Origin: Fibrobacterota bacterium
GTDB taxonomy: Bacteria; Fibrobacterota; Chitinivibrionia; Chitinivibrionales; Chitinispirillaceae
DNA: 64,000 nucleotides
Direction: 5' to 3'
Assembly: GCA_023459055.1 (NCBI GenBank)
Contig: JAEWVR010000029.1
Location: forward strand, 62,001-126,000
Shown here: piece after piece, positions 9,035-17,204 of the stretch
Numbering within the stretch: the first letter of the stretch is position 1
Layout of the letters: each line of letters opens with the position of its first letter
Notes under the pieces: generated by a model
Told to the model about the DNA's origin: nothing
The model's database searches: none
The model's input: the letters and a program-made list of their open reading frames with translations, nothing else
Position numbers and translations under genes: made by a program

Positions 9035-9985
9035 TTATTTTGTAAATTTACCCATCGCTGCGAATTTGTCAAAACGCTTTGATAGAAGTTTTGAGGTTGA
9101 CTGGCCGCTATGTTTCTTGATATGTTTAAGAACAACGGTCCTGATCTCTTCAGCGGTCTTCTGAGGATCTGTATGAGCACCACCAACCGGCTCCTGAATG
9201 ATTTCATCAATTACACCAAGTTCCAGAAGTGATTTTGCAGTGATCTTGAGCGCTTCTGCAGCCTGAGGCGAAAATGATGCATCACGCCAGAGAATACCAG
9301 CGCAACCCTCAGGAGAGATTACAGAATATACCGCATACGAAAGCATGCAGACTGAATCACCAACTGCAATGCCAAGTGCACCGCCGCTACCGCCTTCACC
9401 GGTAACAACCGTAATGATCGGTACTTTAATTTTTGCCATTTCGGTAAGATTACGTGCGATCGCCTCATGCTGGCCTCGTTCCTCTGCGTCAAGACCCGGG
9501 AATGCACCCTGTGTATCACAGAAGGTAACAATCGGTATATTATATTTCTCCGCAAGCCTCATCAGACGAAGCGCCTTACGGTATCCTTCCGGTTTAGCCT
9601 GACCGAAATTACGTTTGATATTCTCTTCAAGATTTTTGCCCTTGCTGTGGCCGATAAGCATTACTTTCTCTTTGCCAAGTGTTGCGAATCCACCAACCAT
9701 GGCATGATCATCACCAAAATGTCTGTCACCATGAAGTTCAATAAAGTCAGTAAAGATATACTTGATATAATCGAACAACACCGGACGCTTTGCGTGACGG
9801 GCCACCTGAACTGTCTGCCAGGGTGTCAGGTTGTCATAAATCTCCTTCTTGCGTTCGAAAAGTTTTGCTTCCAGATCCGCAAGCTGAGTATTAAAATCTG
9901 TTTTGTTTTCACCATTTATATTTTTAAGTTTTTCGATCGCCTTTTCCATTTCAGCAACCGGTTTTTCAAAGTCGAATTCACTCAT
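9035..9985 (-). CDS. accA: Acetyl-CoA carboxylase carboxyltransferase subunit alpha
   Basis: 316 residues, normal length. Together with AccD it transfers the carboxyl group from carboxybiotin to acetyl-CoA, making malonyl-CoA for fatty acid synthesis. Recognised by the LHGDRHFGDDHAMVGG region, FCDTQGAFPGLDAEERGQ, and the oxyanion-hole GEGGSGGALGIAVGD with the following SVISPEGCAGILWRD. It lies 9 bp after accD, so the two subunits are co-expressed, and is followed by the biotin-carrier fusion gene. Confidence 0.97.
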   Translation of the reverse strand: MSEFDFEKPVAEMEKAIEKLKNINGENKTDFNTQLADLEAKLFERKKEIYDNLTPWQTVQVARHAKRPVLFDYIKYIFTDFIELHGDRHFGDDHAMVGGFATLGKEKVMLIGHSKGKNLEENIKRNFGQAKPEGYRKALRLMRLAEKYNIPIVTFCDTQGAFPGLDAEERGQHEAIARNLTEMAKIKVPIITVVTGEGGSGGALGIAVGDSVCMLSYAVYSVISPEGCAGILWRDASFSPQAAEALKITAKSLLELGVIDEIIQEPVGGAHTDPQKTAEEIRTVVLKHIKKHSGQSTSKLLSKRFDKFAAMGKFTK

Positions 9986-9994
9986 GTCACATCC

Positions 9995-10831
9995 CTATCT
10001 GTTATAGTATGAAAGGATCCCCGCGAGGGTGTTTTTCAAATCCCTGCGATGGACAACCATATCCAGAAATCCATGCTCCAGCACAAACTCTGATGTCTGG
10101 AATGAATCCGGCAGTTTCTGTTTAATTGTATTTTCAATTACTCGACGACCTGCAAAACCGACAAGAGCGCCCGGTTCAGCAATATTTATATCCCCAACCA
10201 TTGCGTATGATGCACTCACACCACCGGTTGTCGGATCTGTTAGTACAGAGATAAACGGAAGTTGCTTTTCGTCAAGACGAGCGATTCCGGCACATGTCTT
10301 AGCCATCTGCATAAGCGACAGAATACCCTCATGCATGCGGGCACCACCTGATGCAGAAAAAATTATATACGGAAGCTTGTGATCGTAAGCATAGTTGGCA
10401 GCCTGAAGAATTTTCTCTCCGGTGCCGCTTCCAAGACTTCCACCAAGAAATCTGAAATCCATAACCGCAATAACGACATCTTTTTCGTTAATCTTTCCAA
10501 GGCCGGTAACCACTGATTCATTAAGCCCGGTTTTTTTGGTTACGCGTTCTACCGATTCTGTATAAGATCCTTTTCCATCAACAAAATTAAGGGGATCTGA
10601 CGGACGAATAGTCTCATTGAGTTCCTTGAAAGAACCACTGTCAAGTGTGATTCCGATACGCTCGTAAGCTGTCAGCTTTCCATGCCAGTTGCACTTCGGG
10701 CAGACGTTGTTATTGTTTGTAAAATCCTGTTTGAAAACGTGAGCGCTGCAGGACTGACACTTGGTCCAGATCTCTTCGGACAGCTTTTTCTGTGCTTCAC
10801 GTTCAGCTTTGGTTTTAATAAACCAGGGCAT
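9995..10831 (-). CDS. accD: Acetyl-CoA carboxylase carboxyltransferase subunit beta
   Basis: 278 residues. An N-terminal zinc ribbon (CQSC near residues 25-28 and CPKCNWHGKL about 20 residues later) precedes the crotonase-like carboxyltransferase core, with the FRFLGGSLGSGTGEKI, SASGGARMHEG and TDPTTGGVSASYAM motifs. It is the first gene of accD-accA-carboxyltransferase/biotin carrier. A strong ribosome site (TGGAGG, 5 nt spacing) precedes the ATG. It lies downstream of the pckG terminator, so it may have its own promoter in the short gap or depend on read-through. Confidence 0.97.
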   Translation of the reverse strand: MPWFIKTKAEREAQKKLSEEIWTKCQSCSAHVFKQDFTNNNNVCPKCNWHGKLTAYERIGITLDSGSFKELNETIRPSDPLNFVDGKGSYTESVERVTKKTGLNESVVTGLGKINEKDVVIAVMDFRFLGGSLGSGTGEKILQAANYAYDHKLPYIIFSASGGARMHEGILSLMQMAKTCAGIARLDEKQLPFISVLTDPTTGGVSASYAMVGDINIAEPGALVGFAGRRVIENTIKQKLPDSFQTSEFVLEHGFLDMVVHRRDLKNTLAGILSYYNR

Positions 10832-10862
10832 TGTACCTCCAGTAGGGATTTCTATAGATAGT

Positions 10863-10898
10863 AAAAGAGACGCAATTTTTTTTGTTTTGCGTCTCTTT
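10863..10898 (-). terminator. Probable intrinsic terminator after pckG
   Basis: A perfect 12-bp stem (10887-10898 with 10864-10875) around an 11-nt loop, followed on the minus strand by TTTT. It begins 12 bp after the pckG stop. The T run is short, so termination may be partial, allowing some read-through into accD. Confidence 0.7.
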
Positions 10899-10910
10899 AC
10901 ATTTACTGAT

Positions 10911-12719
10911 TTACTTATTCAAACGGGCAACAAGTGCTGCCAACTCATCATTGAGTTCTTTTGGCAGTCTATTACCAAACTTTGCATAATGTTCTTTAAT
11001 TGTTTCAATTTCTGTAAACCACTCGTCTTTATTGACACGAAGAAGTTCTTTCATGTCTTCCGCAGATACCTTGAGACCTGCTGTATCGATAGCATCTTCT
11101 GTTGGAAGGTAACCGATAGCAGATTCCTGTGCTTTTCCTTCGCCACTTGCACGTTCGAAAACCCACTTCAGAACACGGCTGTTTTCTCCGTATCCGGGCC
11201 ACAACCACTTTCCCTCTTTTGTCTTACGGAACCAGTTGACAAAGAAGATCTTTGGAAGCTTGTCAGCAGTTGACTTTTTGCCAATCTTGAGCCAGTGTGC
11301 GAAGTAGTCACCCATGTGGTAACCACAGAATGGAAGCATTGCGAACGGATCACGACGAACTGTTCCAGCCTTAAGGTCAAGAGCAGCAGCAGTAACTTCA
11401 GAACCAACGATTGAACCCATGAACACTCCATGATTCCAGCTCATTGCCTGATGCACAAGAGGAACTGTGCTTGGACGGCGACCACCAAAGAGAATCGCAC
11501 TGATTGGAACACCAGCAGGATTTTCCCACTCTGGTGCAATAGCTGGACACTGATTTGCAGGTGCTGTAAAACGTGCATTTGCATGTGCTGCAGGTTTATC
11601 TGTCTTGCCCTCTTCCCATTCATTTCCGTTCCAGTCAATTACTTTACCCGGAGCTTTGTATCCGATACCTTCCCACCATACGTCTTTGTCTGCAGTGAGT
11701 GCAACGTTTGTGAAAATGGTATTCTTTTCGATTGAATGCATTGCATTCGGGTTTGAATCCATTGATGTACCAGGAGCAACACCGAAGAAACCTGCTTCAG
11801 GGTTGATAGCATAGAGACGACCATCTGCACCGAATTTCATCCATGCAATATCATCACCGATTGTTTCTACTTTCCAGCCTGGGATTGTAGGAATAAGCAT
11901 TGCGAGGTTTGTCTTACCACATGCGCTTGGGAATGCAGCTGCAACATACTTTTTCTCGCCTTTTGGATTGGTGATTCCAAGAATGAGCATATGTTCTGCA
12001 AGCCAGCCTTCATCACGGGCGATAACTGATGCAATACGGAGTGCAAGACACTTCTTACCAAGGAGTGCGTTCCCACCGTAACCTGAACCGTATGACCAAA
12101 TTGTACGTTCTTCAGGAAAGTGAGAGATATACTTTTTCTCGATTGGCGCACATGGCCATTTACCATTGTCTTTTTCACCAGCTGCGAGAGGTTTTCCAAC
12201 AGAGTGAAGACATGGAACGAATTCGCCATTTGCACCGAGAACATCAAGAACCTTCTGACCAACGCGTGTCATAACGTGCATATTGATAACAACGTATGCT
12301 GAGTCTGTAAGTTCAACACCGATTTTTGCAATGTTTGAACCGATCGGACCCATACTGAAAGGAATAACGTACATCGTACGACCTTTCATGCAACCTTTAT
12401 AAAGGGCTTTCATCTCTTCTTTAAGTTTTGATGGGTCCATCCAGTTGTTTGTAGGACCAGCATCTTCCTGAGACTTTGATGCAATATAGGTACGGTTTTC
12501 AACACGTGCAACATCTGATGCATCAGATCTGAAAAGGATACATCCAGGGCGAGTCTTTTCGTTAAGCTTTGTTGCGAGACCTGAATCGATAAGCTCTTTA
12601 ACATACATATCGTATTCTGCCTTAGACCCATCACACCAGTATATTGAATCGGGCTGACAGAGATCAGCCATTTCCTTAACCCATTGCTGCAATTTTGCAT
12701 GTGTAGTTGTTGAACCCAT
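10911..12719 (-). CDS. pckG: Phosphoenolpyruvate carboxykinase (GTP)
   Basis: 602 residues, normal for the GTP-dependent family. Interconverts oxaloacetate and PEP with GTP/GDP; in fermentative Fibrobacter-type metabolism it often works in the carboxylating direction towards succinate. Visible motifs are the kinase P-loop AAFPSACGKTNLAML (with the family's reactive Cys), the FGGRRPSTVPLV segment, YGSGYGGNALLGKK, and the GTP-family N-terminus (WVKEMADLCQPDSIYWCDGS). It lies upstream of the acetyl-CoA carboxylase genes, grouping enzymes around the PEP/oxaloacetate/pyruvate node. It is preceded by a structured leader with a terminator hairpin 40 nt before the ATG. Confidence 0.97.
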   Translation of the reverse strand: MGSTTTHAKLQQWVKEMADLCQPDSIYWCDGSKAEYDMYVKELIDSGLATKLNEKTRPGCILFRSDASDVARVENRTYIASKSQEDAGPTNNWMDPSKLKEEMKALYKGCMKGRTMYVIPFSMGPIGSNIAKIGVELTDSAYVVINMHVMTRVGQKVLDVLGANGEFVPCLHSVGKPLAAGEKDNGKWPCAPIEKKYISHFPEERTIWSYGSGYGGNALLGKKCLALRIASVIARDEGWLAEHMLILGITNPKGEKKYVAAAFPSACGKTNLAMLIPTIPGWKVETIGDDIAWMKFGADGRLYAINPEAGFFGVAPGTSMDSNPNAMHSIEKNTIFTNVALTADKDVWWEGIGYKAPGKVIDWNGNEWEEGKTDKPAAHANARFTAPANQCPAIAPEWENPAGVPISAILFGGRRPSTVPLVHQAMSWNHGVFMGSIVGSEVTAAALDLKAGTVRRDPFAMLPFCGYHMGDYFAHWLKIGKKSTADKLPKIFFVNWFRKTKEGKWLWPGYGENSRVLKWVFERASGEGKAQESAIGYLPTEDAIDTAGLKVSAEDMKELLRVNKDEWFTEIETIKEHYAKFGNRLPKELNDELAALVARLNK

Positions 12720-12759
12720 TTGAAAAACCTTTCATTAAGTATGTTAGATAATTTGTTGC

Positions 12760-12808
12760 AAAAAAAAAAGACCAGAGAATTGTTAATATTGCCTTAACAG
12801 TTCCTTGG
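12760..12808 (-). terminator. Terminator hairpin in the pckG leader (possible attenuator)
   Basis: On the minus strand, a 15-position stem with two mismatches (12808-12794 with 12786-12772) and a 7-nt loop is followed by ten T (12769-12760). The run ends 40 nt before the pckG ATG, and the ribosome site (AAAGG) lies after it. A full intrinsic terminator between promoter and gene suggests either transcription attenuation or a separate small RNA gene ending here. Confidence 0.7.
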
Positions 12809-12912
12809 CCTCACTTCCCTTTTCCGCATTAACGGCAAAAGGACCTGATACCTTCTTTTACAATGTTTGCCCGTGTGCTTGTAAGGCGCAATACCCCCCA
12901 TACACACCTGCG
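12760..12912 (-). ncRNA. Structured leader or small RNA upstream of pckG
   Basis: A roughly 150-nt transcript is predicted from the promoter at 12920-12948 to the terminator at 12760. It contains several self-pairing segments: GTGTG with CACAC near the 5' end, TTACAA with TTGTAA, and an apical hairpin in which CCTTTT-G-CCG pairs with CGG-AAAAGG around a 6-nt loop. It carries TCAGGTCC on one side of that hairpin and GGGAAGTGAGGCC on the other, loosely like the SRP RNA core, but the AGCAG element and short tetraloop of SRP RNA are missing. I do not recognise it as a known riboswitch. It could be a metabolite-sensing attenuator of pckG or an independent small RNA. Confidence 0.5.
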
Positions 12913-12919
12913 CTCTTTA

Positions 12920-12948
12920 AGATAACAAAGCGCCCCGCAAAAATGCAA
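12920..12948 (-). promoter_or_regulatory. Sigma-70-type promoter for the pckG leader
   Basis: On the minus strand TTGCAT (12948-12943), a 17-nt spacer and TTATCT (12925-12920), giving a predicted start near 12912. The predicted RNA start is about 190 nt before the pckG ATG, leaving room for the structured leader. Confidence 0.6.
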
Positions 12949-13399
12949 GTTTTTTTTGCTAAATTTTTGATTTATTGTGAAATAAAGGACAAAAACTCAA
13001 TATAATGTATACAGATTGTTGTTTTTTAATGGATAGTTTTGTTTATAACACAATATTGTTAAGGGGTGATGGGAATTATTTAAGGGTAATATTTTATTGT
13101 TGTTGATAGTTCTGCAGTACAGATTAATACTAAGTGTATACATTAAGCTAAACTCCCCAGGATTAAAACATGGTCTTAGCAAGGAAACCTGTATAGCAGG
13201 CTAAACTGATTCTATGGCATCGGGAAAGTGTTGATGCCCCGCATATGAGAGAATTCAACGGTAATCCTTAAGAGCTTTCGGCTGCTATTAACAATCCAGA
13301 CCGGATAGTGATTTTAGCATCAGGTGAACTTTACATTATGATGAAACGCAAGTACGTCCAATTGCCAATGGATTGTTAATATTTGATTTCCACATAGAA
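12949..13399. other. Intergenic region between pckG and the acyltransferase gene
   Basis: About 450 bp with low coding potential on both strands. It holds two copies of a TGTATACA-like dyad (near 13004 and 13134) but no convincing gene, terminator or RNA. The short open frames are AT-rich and lack ribosome sites. Confidence 0.4.
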
Positions 13400-14488
13400 T
13401 TAACCAAATACTTTCTTAAAACCGGGAATTTTTCTTACCACCAAGCCCAGCGCAAATGAGAGCGATACTGCAATAGGAGCTGCAAGTAGAAATTTAAGCA
13501 GAATCGGGATTCCAGGAACAGCAAGTATCAGTGTGGCTGGAATCAAAGAGATCGGGTGAAAAACATACGTTGCATAAGAACTTGACGAAAGCGTATTGAA
13601 CAGACGATATTCTTTATTTACATGATCTCTGAAAAAAGTAAGCATGAATAGAATTATAGAAATTCCAAACACTTGCTCCCACACAGAAAATAAAAGCGAA
13701 TACCAGGTGAACCCCCCAAAGTAAATGTCATGGTTGTCAGTAAGAAGCAATCCGGCAGGAATCATCGTAGCCAGAACAAATGCAAGCATTTTCCACAATC
13801 GCATACCTCTTCGTAAAAACCACCCTCCTCTGTATGCAAATAATCCGGCGATAAAATAGCCGACATATTGTGTGAGAAACGGAAAGTGAAGATCGAGTGG
13901 CCTCAGTACTTCACTCATTGGAATCCATATCCTTATAACAAAATTGGCGACAGCAATTACAAGTGCAAAAATCAGGATACTCAGATCACCGGGAATCGCA
14001 ATCTTTACAATAGTTATTTTACAGATCCGGATAACTGCATAGAGCAGATCCAGTATTAAAAGCAATGCAATAAACCACATTGGCCCAAGCCCAAGAACAT
14101 CATAATTAATAATAAACTGTTTGAAATAACCAAGTTGCATATACGTAAAACCACCCCTGACAATATGATGCAGTACTGGCTGGATAACAATTACATAGAT
14201 AAGCAGTGGAATGCCCAACCTGTAAAGTCTATCTTTAATAAACAGGAAAAAACCTTTTTTATCATATGATGCCGGTGTAAAATACGCAGAGATCAGAAAC
14301 AGAAATCCCATGAAAAAGCTCTGATTAAATGCAAGAAAACCGCTGAATACAAGTGATGTAACTCCGGGGGCATGTCCTTGAGTAAAGTACCATGTTCCCT
14401 GCGCTGCATAACTTATCGCGAGATGATGTAAAATGACAAATGTAATCAGAACAATTCTGATATAGTCAAGATAGTATAATCGTTTCAT
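13400..14488 (-). CDS. Acyltransferase family 3 integral membrane protein
   Basis: 362 residues with about ten hydrophobic helices. The N-terminal LYYLDYIRIVLITFVILHHL matches the acyltransferase-3 signature, with the His of the first helix in place; these proteins transfer acyl groups to surface glycans or other exported acceptors. Start ATG overlaps the stop of the preceding 59-codon gene by 4 nt (ATGA), so the two are translationally coupled. It is the last gene of the minus-strand cluster with sigma factor, anti-sigma factor and caspase. The acceptor cannot be read from sequence. Confidence 0.85.
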   Translation of the reverse strand: MKRLYYLDYIRIVLITFVILHHLAISYAAQGTWYFTQGHAPGVTSLVFSGFLAFNQSFFMGFLFLISAYFTPASYDKKGFFLFIKDRLYRLGIPLLIYVIVIQPVLHHIVRGGFTYMQLGYFKQFIINYDVLGLGPMWFIALLLILDLLYAVIRICKITIVKIAIPGDLSILIFALVIAVANFVIRIWIPMSEVLRPLDLHFPFLTQYVGYFIAGLFAYRGGWFLRRGMRLWKMLAFVLATMIPAGLLLTDNHDIYFGGFTWYSLLFSVWEQVFGISIILFMLTFFRDHVNKEYRLFNTLSSSSYATYVFHPISLIPATLILAVPGIPILLKFLLAAPIAVSLSFALGLVVRKIPGFKKVFG

Positions 14489-14664
14489 TTTTTACTAAGA
14501 TTTATTATACCGGAAGCTATAGAAATAGCACCAAACGCACTGACAATGGCACCACCAAGATATCGTGGAATAAAATACTCAATAAACAGGATCATCAAAA
14601 CCCCGGCAACACACAACATTGCACCCACAATCAGTTCCAGAACAGCCTTGCGCGTCGATACCAT
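14485..14664 (-). CDS. Small two-helix membrane protein
   Basis: 59 residues from the ATG at 14664, preceded by a good ribosome site (AAAGGA, 6-nt spacing). After a short charged N-terminus (MVSTRK) it consists of two hydrophobic segments (about residues 8-28 and 37-55) joined by an IPRYLGG turn. The frame is open further upstream, but that part has no coding character. Stop and acyltransferase start share ATGA. Family unknown; a helper subunit of the acyltransferase is possible from the coupling, no more than that. Confidence 0.6.
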   Translation of the reverse strand: MVSTRKAVLELIVGAMLCVAGVLMILFIEYFIPRYLGGAIVSAFGAISIASGIINLSKK

Positions 14665-14881
14665 TATAATTCCTTTAGGAAAATCCGGGACACAACCTTG
14701 CATCCCTGACCATGAATTTAGTATCCGGCATCGGGAAGACCTACTATTTTCCTGCGTTTTACTTAATATGATAAAGAGAACGACACATGGCCGGTTGTCA
14801 GGTTGGACATTGCGAATATATGTCGAAAGAACGTCTGCAGGGCGTCCTAACAATTGGAATAGTATGAGAATCTGCAGAATC

Positions 14882-16405
14882 TCATTTTCTGAAAAATATC
14901 GAAAAATCCACACCCAGACGATAATCATGCGTTTCTTTAAACACTGCTGTAAACGGGATTCTAACCTGTAAGTTCGCATGTTTACCAATACTTGTTGTAA
15001 ATCCGGCATGAACCGTTGCTGTACCGCTCAGGGCATCATTGAAATCACTGAATTGATGAAACGCGTATTCCATTCCCCCACCCGCACCGAGAAACAGATC
15101 CGATACACCATTATTTTTTACATAATCAAGACCAGCCTGTATCTGCCCTGATTTACAAAATAAAAGTGCCTGAGCATCAAGAAATAACGAAACATTGCTT
15201 AGTAGCGAATAACCTGATGTTATCTGCAGAAACACATCCCTATCCCAGTTATCAGTATCAAAGTCCGGATATAAAACAAATCCCGATCCGCCACCTATTG
15301 ACAAATCACGAAAACCGCGGGGCATCGTTTTTGTGTAATTCACCGATGAATCTGTGCGCCCTTTTATCCGGCTTTCGGTTAATGTATTCGCAACAAACAT
15401 GTTCTGTTTTACATTTGTGATTATTTTACGTTTAAGCGTCAGCGCAAGTGTACTGACATCACTCCCGCGTGCATTGACAATTGTATATTTGCCATGATTC
15501 AGAGAAATGAAAATATCCCTGGACTTTTCCTTGTAAAAGTCGGCATAGACTTCAAGAAAGTCCTCGCTCAACACCAGAAACTTACCCTCACAATCGTTAC
15601 CGAGAAATATCCCAGATTCACTTTTGTTAAGATTGGTAAGAACAATATCACCCTGCCCTGCAATATTAAAACGGTATACCGGATGCTGAATCTCCCCTGT
15701 TGCAAGTGCACTTGTCTCTATTGTCTTACGATACGCATACTGATATGCTTCATTCAGGGTGATCTGATTATCTGCAGAAATATCGGCACTACCATTGAGT
15801 CCATTGATCCAGTGAAAGGTAAATACCGACCCTTTAAGCGTTGATGACTCCTGGGCACGTTCGGTTGCTGATGCTGAAGCAATAATCGCCTGTCCCTTTA
15901 CAAGTGCAGCATTGTTCTGAAGATAAAACGGCTCAGCGCGGGTTCCCCCCTTAAACGCAGTAACCACCCCGCTCTGACATGCATCAAAAACAGCAATTCT
16001 AAATGCTGCGGGAAACACCGATATCATTTTCTGAATTTTTTCAAGTGAAAAACGTGTTTTCCCTAAAAGTAAACTATTCATATCAGCATGGCCGCTGTAA
16101 TAAAACATGAACAGTGCTTTTTCCTGCTCCTGTTTATTCCGTATCAGTAAACCGGTTTTTTCAATACTGTTTAGAATATCAAGACTATCGGGATCAGTCA
16201 GCAGAATAACATTTTCTTTTGGAAAATCTCCAATACTTTTAAGTACGTCAGCAACCCTTTTGGCGTCACGCACTGCATACTGTAACGTACCGACAGACGA
16301 ACCGCCATCATTCTGACCCACAATTATTGCATAACGCGAATGTTGAGTCTGAGAAAATACAGACACACAACAAAATGCAAGAAATAGAATCACCCTGCAA
16401 TTCAT
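14882..16405 (-). CDS. Secreted caspase-family (C14) peptidase with C-terminal barrel-like domain
   Basis: 507 residues. A signal peptide (1 to about 19, ending VFSQ) is followed by a caspase-like domain (about 22-255): RYAIIVGQNDGG, the LQYAVRDAKRVADVL helix, catalytic His106 in FYYSGHAD and catalytic Cys143 in FDACQSG. A middle region (about 255-340) of beta strands leads to a C-terminal part (about 345-507) of alternating amphipathic strands rich in Gly and aromatics that ends SIFFRK, resembling an outer-membrane barrel. Placement in the periplasm or outer membrane is inferred from this. The anti-sigma and sigma genes lie immediately upstream (7 bp), suggesting that the caspase is a regulated output or a regulator of the pair. 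Confidence 0.82.
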   Translation of the reverse strand: MNCRVILFLAFCCVSVFSQTQHSRYAIIVGQNDGGSSVGTLQYAVRDAKRVADVLKSIGDFPKENVILLTDPDSLDILNSIEKTGLLIRNKQEQEKALFMFYYSGHADMNSLLLGKTRFSLEKIQKMISVFPAAFRIAVFDACQSGVVTAFKGGTRAEPFYLQNNAALVKGQAIIASASATERAQESSTLKGSVFTFHWINGLNGSADISADNQITLNEAYQYAYRKTIETSALATGEIQHPVYRFNIAGQGDIVLTNLNKSESGIFLGNDCEGKFLVLSEDFLEVYADFYKEKSRDIFISLNHGKYTIVNARGSDVSTLALTLKRKIITNVKQNMFVANTLTESRIKGRTDSSVNYTKTMPRGFRDLSIGGGSGFVLYPDFDTDNWDRDVFLQITSGYSLLSNVSLFLDAQALLFCKSGQIQAGLDYVKNNGVSDLFLGAGGGMEYAFHQFSDFNDALSGTATVHAGFTTSIGKHANLQVRIPFTAVFKETHDYRLGVDFSIFFRK

Positions 16406-16412
16406 ATCAGAT

Positions 16413-17204
16413 TCAGTCCTTCAGAAGAAGTAATGTACTGACACTTGATTTTACGTTCGGCATCCTGCCACCAAGGCTCCTGCCAAGTGATGAAAGCTGT
16501 GAATTTTTACTGAACGCATCTGCTACCCACGCCTTTGCCTGATCAACAGTTACCGGAATTTCAGACAAAACAAGCACCACCAGCTCATCACCCTGTATAT
16601 CATTAAAAAGGATACTGCCCGGAAATGCTTCCTGAGTACCACCGGTTACGTTGACAGAACAATACTGTGATGAACCATCCGGATGATAAAATGAAACAGT
16701 TCCGTTTTTATCAACACTCAGCAGACTTGCATTACGGTACCCGCCTGATGTAAAAAATACCTGAACCTTGTCACCGCTTTGAAGCCTGTACGCGGATGTC
16801 CCCTGAATAGTATTTCCACCACGCTGATAAGCAAACGAGAGTGCATGCGCACCCTTAAACTGTGTTGTGTCCTTATTTAATGAGAACATCATCGGTGTAA
16901 TAATTACAAATAAAAGAAATGATGCATAGACAGGAAACAGGACCGGTTTGTTAAGCATATCCAGTATCTTTTTTAATCCTGTAAGAACGTTGTTCTGTGT
17001 ATTAACCGAAGCTCTCCGCTTGAGAAGCTCCTCGTATGGATACACCCGTAAAAAAATCTCACGTTCCCTGGCAATAGACTTATGATACTCACTACAGATA
17101 GAGCATTCAGCCAGATGTGCTGTCAGTTCACGTGACTTGTTTTCTCCAAGCTCACCTGCAGCATAACGCTCAATAATCAGTTTGTCTGGTGATGTATGAA
17201 TCAT
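16413..17204 (-). CDS. Zinc-finger anti-sigma factor with DUF4384-like periplasmic domain
   Basis: 263 residues. The N-terminus carries the anti-sigma zinc motif His30-x3-Cys34-x2-Cys37 (HLAECSIC), which binds the partner sigma factor. One transmembrane helix follows at about 88-109. The outer part (about 120-240) has the pattern YRLQSGDKVQVFFTSGGY, a NGTVSFYHPDG turn, and ELVVLVLSE, close to the DUF4384 domain often found beside bacterial caspases. The ATG overlaps the sigma gene stop by 4 nt (ATGA). It presumably holds the sigma factor at the membrane until an envelope signal arrives. Confidence 0.82.
   Translation of the reverse strand: MIHTSPDKLIIERYAAGELGENKSRELTAHLAECSICSEYHKSIAREREIFLRVYPYEELLKRRASVNTQNNVLTGLKKILDMLNKPVLFPVYASFLLFVIITPMMFSLNKDTTQFKGAHALSFAYQRGGNTIQGTSAYRLQSGDKVQVFFTSGGYRNASLLSVDKNGTVSFYHPDGSSQYCSVNVTGGTQEAFPGSILFNDIQGDELVVLVLSEIPVTVDQAKAWVADAFSKNSQLSSLGRSLGGRMPNVKSSVSTLLLLKD

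Noticed and set aside
9467..10012. A 181-codon open frame on the plus strand
   Set aside because: It is antisense to accA; no motif or ribosome site.
12760..12912. SRP RNA (ffs) as identity of the pckG leader
   Set aside because: Only part of the SRP core is matched; the AGCAG side of the symmetric loop and the short tetraloop are not present. Kept as an alternative that a covariance search could settle.
14665..15009. N-terminal extension of the two-helix protein gene
   Set aside because: The frame is open to 15009 but overlaps the caspase gene end and lacks coding character; the ATG at 14664 has a good ribosome site.
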